Source: Mojavia pulchra JT2-VF2
GTDB lineage: Bacteria; Cyanobacteriota; Cyanobacteriia; Cyanobacteriales; Nostocaceae
Assembly (NCBI GenBank): GCA_019359325.1
Contig: JAHHHN010000016.1
Span: forward strand, 62,001-126,000
Length of the DNA stretch: 64,000 bases
Direction of reading: 5' to 3'
In this document: positions 63,115 through 64,000 of the stretch, piece by piece
How positions within the stretch are numbered: position 1 is the stretch's first letter
Layout: each line of letters starts with the position of its first letter
Notes under the pieces: model-generated
Seen by the model: the letters and a program-made list of their open reading frames with translations, nothing else
The model's database searches: none
What the model was told of the DNA's origin: nothing
Made by a program: the position numbers and the translations under genes

Positions 63115-64000
63115 GTGAATCAATTGATCGAGCAACTTCAAACTAAATTATTCACAGGCAGGCTAAATCTTGGAGCAAGGGACGGGCCAACTTGGACGCT
63201 ATATTTTCGTTTAGGACGATTAATTTGGCAGGCTGGCGGTTCTAATGCCGATGAACGATGGCGACGATACTTGTCGCAATACTGTTCTAATTTGGATGTG
63301 ACAAAGTTGGAGGGGCTTGTCTCTCCCCAGGAAAATTATCGCGAGTATTGCATTCTTGCTAAATTGCGAGAACAAAAATTAATCGAACAACAACAACTTG
63401 TTAGCCTGATTACAAACTTAATAGCTGAAGTCCTGTTTGATATAATCCAGTTCGTTGAAGCCAAAAGAAATGGTAACAATCCAGCAGGGCAATTGTCATA
63501 TACTACCGTTGTTGGTGAAGTTCCTGGGTTTCTCCTAGCTGTAATACCAACTGAAGAAGTCTTGAAACAGGCTACACAAGCCTGGCAAGAATGGCGAGAT
63601 GCAGAGCTGGCAAGTTACTCGCCCAATTTATATCCTGTCATTCAACAACTTGAGCTACTCCAAGGACAAGCATCCGCTAAACAGATTATTTCTCTAGTTG
63701 ATGGCACAAAAACTTTACGAGGTCTAGGGCAAAAAAGCGGTCGGGATGCCTTAGTTTTGGCCCGGTTCTTGATGCCATTGGTAAAAGCAGGGGCGATCGC
63801 TTTTTCACCCACTCCAAGCCCCAGGAAGGTTGGGATTAGTCAAGAAACTGGCAACCTGTCCAGTGCAAATAATCCCAATTCTTCACTGAAAACAGAAGAG
63901 AACACTGTTATACAAGTTGCACCCCCAGCGACTAGCAAACAAATTGTCAGTCCGTCCAGTGCAGTTAATAATCCCAATTCTTCACTGAAAACAGAAGAGA
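63115..64000 (+). CDS. PATAN-domain (DUF4388, PatA/PixG-like) regulator, 3' end outside window
   Basis: From GTG at 63115 (AAGGAGGT ten bases upstream) 295 residues are seen and the frame is still open at the edge. The first 240 form the PatA N-terminal domain: LFTGRLNLGARDGPTWTLYF, RLGRLIWQAGG, YCILAKLREQKLIEQQQLVS, and SAKQIISLVDGTKTLRGLGQ. A low-complexity linker with an internal 99-bp direct repeat (NPNSSLKTEE twice) follows. In PatA, PixG and TaxP1 this domain precedes a CheY-like receiver, expected beyond the edge. Being next to gvp genes it could control vesicle or hormogonium behaviour (inference). Confidence 0.8.
   Translation, partial: MNQLIEQLQTKLFTGRLNLGARDGPTWTLYFRLGRLIWQAGGSNADERWRRYLSQYCSNLDVTKLEGLVSPQENYREYCILAKLREQKLIEQQQLVSLITNLIAEVLFDIIQFVEAKRNGNNPAGQLSYTTVVGEVPGFLLAVIPTEEVLKQATQAWQEWRDAELASYSPNLYPVIQQLELLQGQASAKQIISLVDGTKTLRGLGQKSGRDALVLARFLMPLVKAGAIAFSPTPSPRKVGISQETGNLSSANNPNSSLKTEENTVIQVAPPATSKQIVSPSSAVNNPNSSLKTEE

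Noticed and set aside
1-64000. tRNA, rRNA and prophage genes
   Set aside because: I looked for tRNA-like T-loop motifs, rRNA signatures and phage structural genes and found none that I could support.

Overview
The window is chromosomal DNA of a filamentous, probably heterocyst-forming cyanobacterium (Nostocales type). The evidence is the abundance of the HIP1 octamer GCGATCGC, the gene families present (SLH-domain envelope protein, PATAN/DUF4388 regulator, WD40-STAND and TPR proteins, 8-HDF-type photolyase, ExoD), heptanucleotide tandem repeats, and many small dispersed repeats and MITE-like elements. The species cannot be fixed from sequence alone. Gene identities below come from recognising protein families by eye; no database search was run.

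Layout. 1-2 kb: partial SprT-like metalloprotease, a small membrane protein and an SLH-domain envelope protein. 2.3-8.8 kb: a tight co-directional run of membrane and stress genes (DUF389, voltage-gated-type ion channel, MscS channel, DUF2254, a DUF2238-like protein, HtrA protease) facing an AI-2E-family permease. 10-15 kb: accessory DNA with a decayed serine-hydrolase gene, an IS5-family fragment, a hicAB toxin-antitoxin pair, an MFS exporter, MITEs, a 21-bp minisatellite and a truncated flavoprotein gene. 15-25 kb: FAS1 protein, GT39-like glycosyltransferase, HAD phosphatase, an alcohol dehydrogenase of foreign-looking composition, a metallo-beta-lactamase-fold hydrolase between inverted MITE copies, a TPR protein, and two similar intergenic loci that look like a pair of short non-coding RNAs. 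25-37 kb: sugar transferase, a histidine kinase/response regulator pair, a DUF433/DUF5615 toxin-antitoxin pair, a large TPR protein, an acireductone-dioxygenase-like cupin, photolyase and a DsbA-like oxidoreductase. 37-48 kb: a 1335-residue membrane protein, ExoD, a deoxyhypusine-synthase-like enzyme, a residual three-repeat CRISPR array fused to a cas4 remnant, a cluster of exported proteins and several decayed genes and transposase pieces.

48-64 kb: a 1080-residue STAND NTPase with 14 WD40 repeats, then a gas-vesicle region: gvpG (reverse strand), gvpN-gvpJ-gvpK-gvpF/L, a double-AAA+ CDC48-like ATPase, a second gvpF/L, gvpA and a GvpC-like coiled-coil protein with a winged-helix tail. It is bracketed by a tandem ArsA/Get3-like ATPase with a small coiled-coil protein on the left and a PATAN-domain regulator, cut by the window end, on the right. 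Most of the gvp products would act together: GvpA as ribbed shell, GvpJ/K/F/L/G in nucleation and chaperoning, GvpN as AAA+ growth factor, the GvpC-like protein outside the shell. The two extra ATPases and the PATAN protein are the least understood parts and the best candidates for an undescribed assembly or control module.

Mobile DNA is a second theme. At least five MITE-like families are present. Two have recognisable target duplications (3-bp TAA/TTA and 5-bp), and one G-rich core occurs inside two different terminal-repeat families. One MITE sits inside the gas-vesicle gene run, 12 bp before the AAA+ ATPase start.
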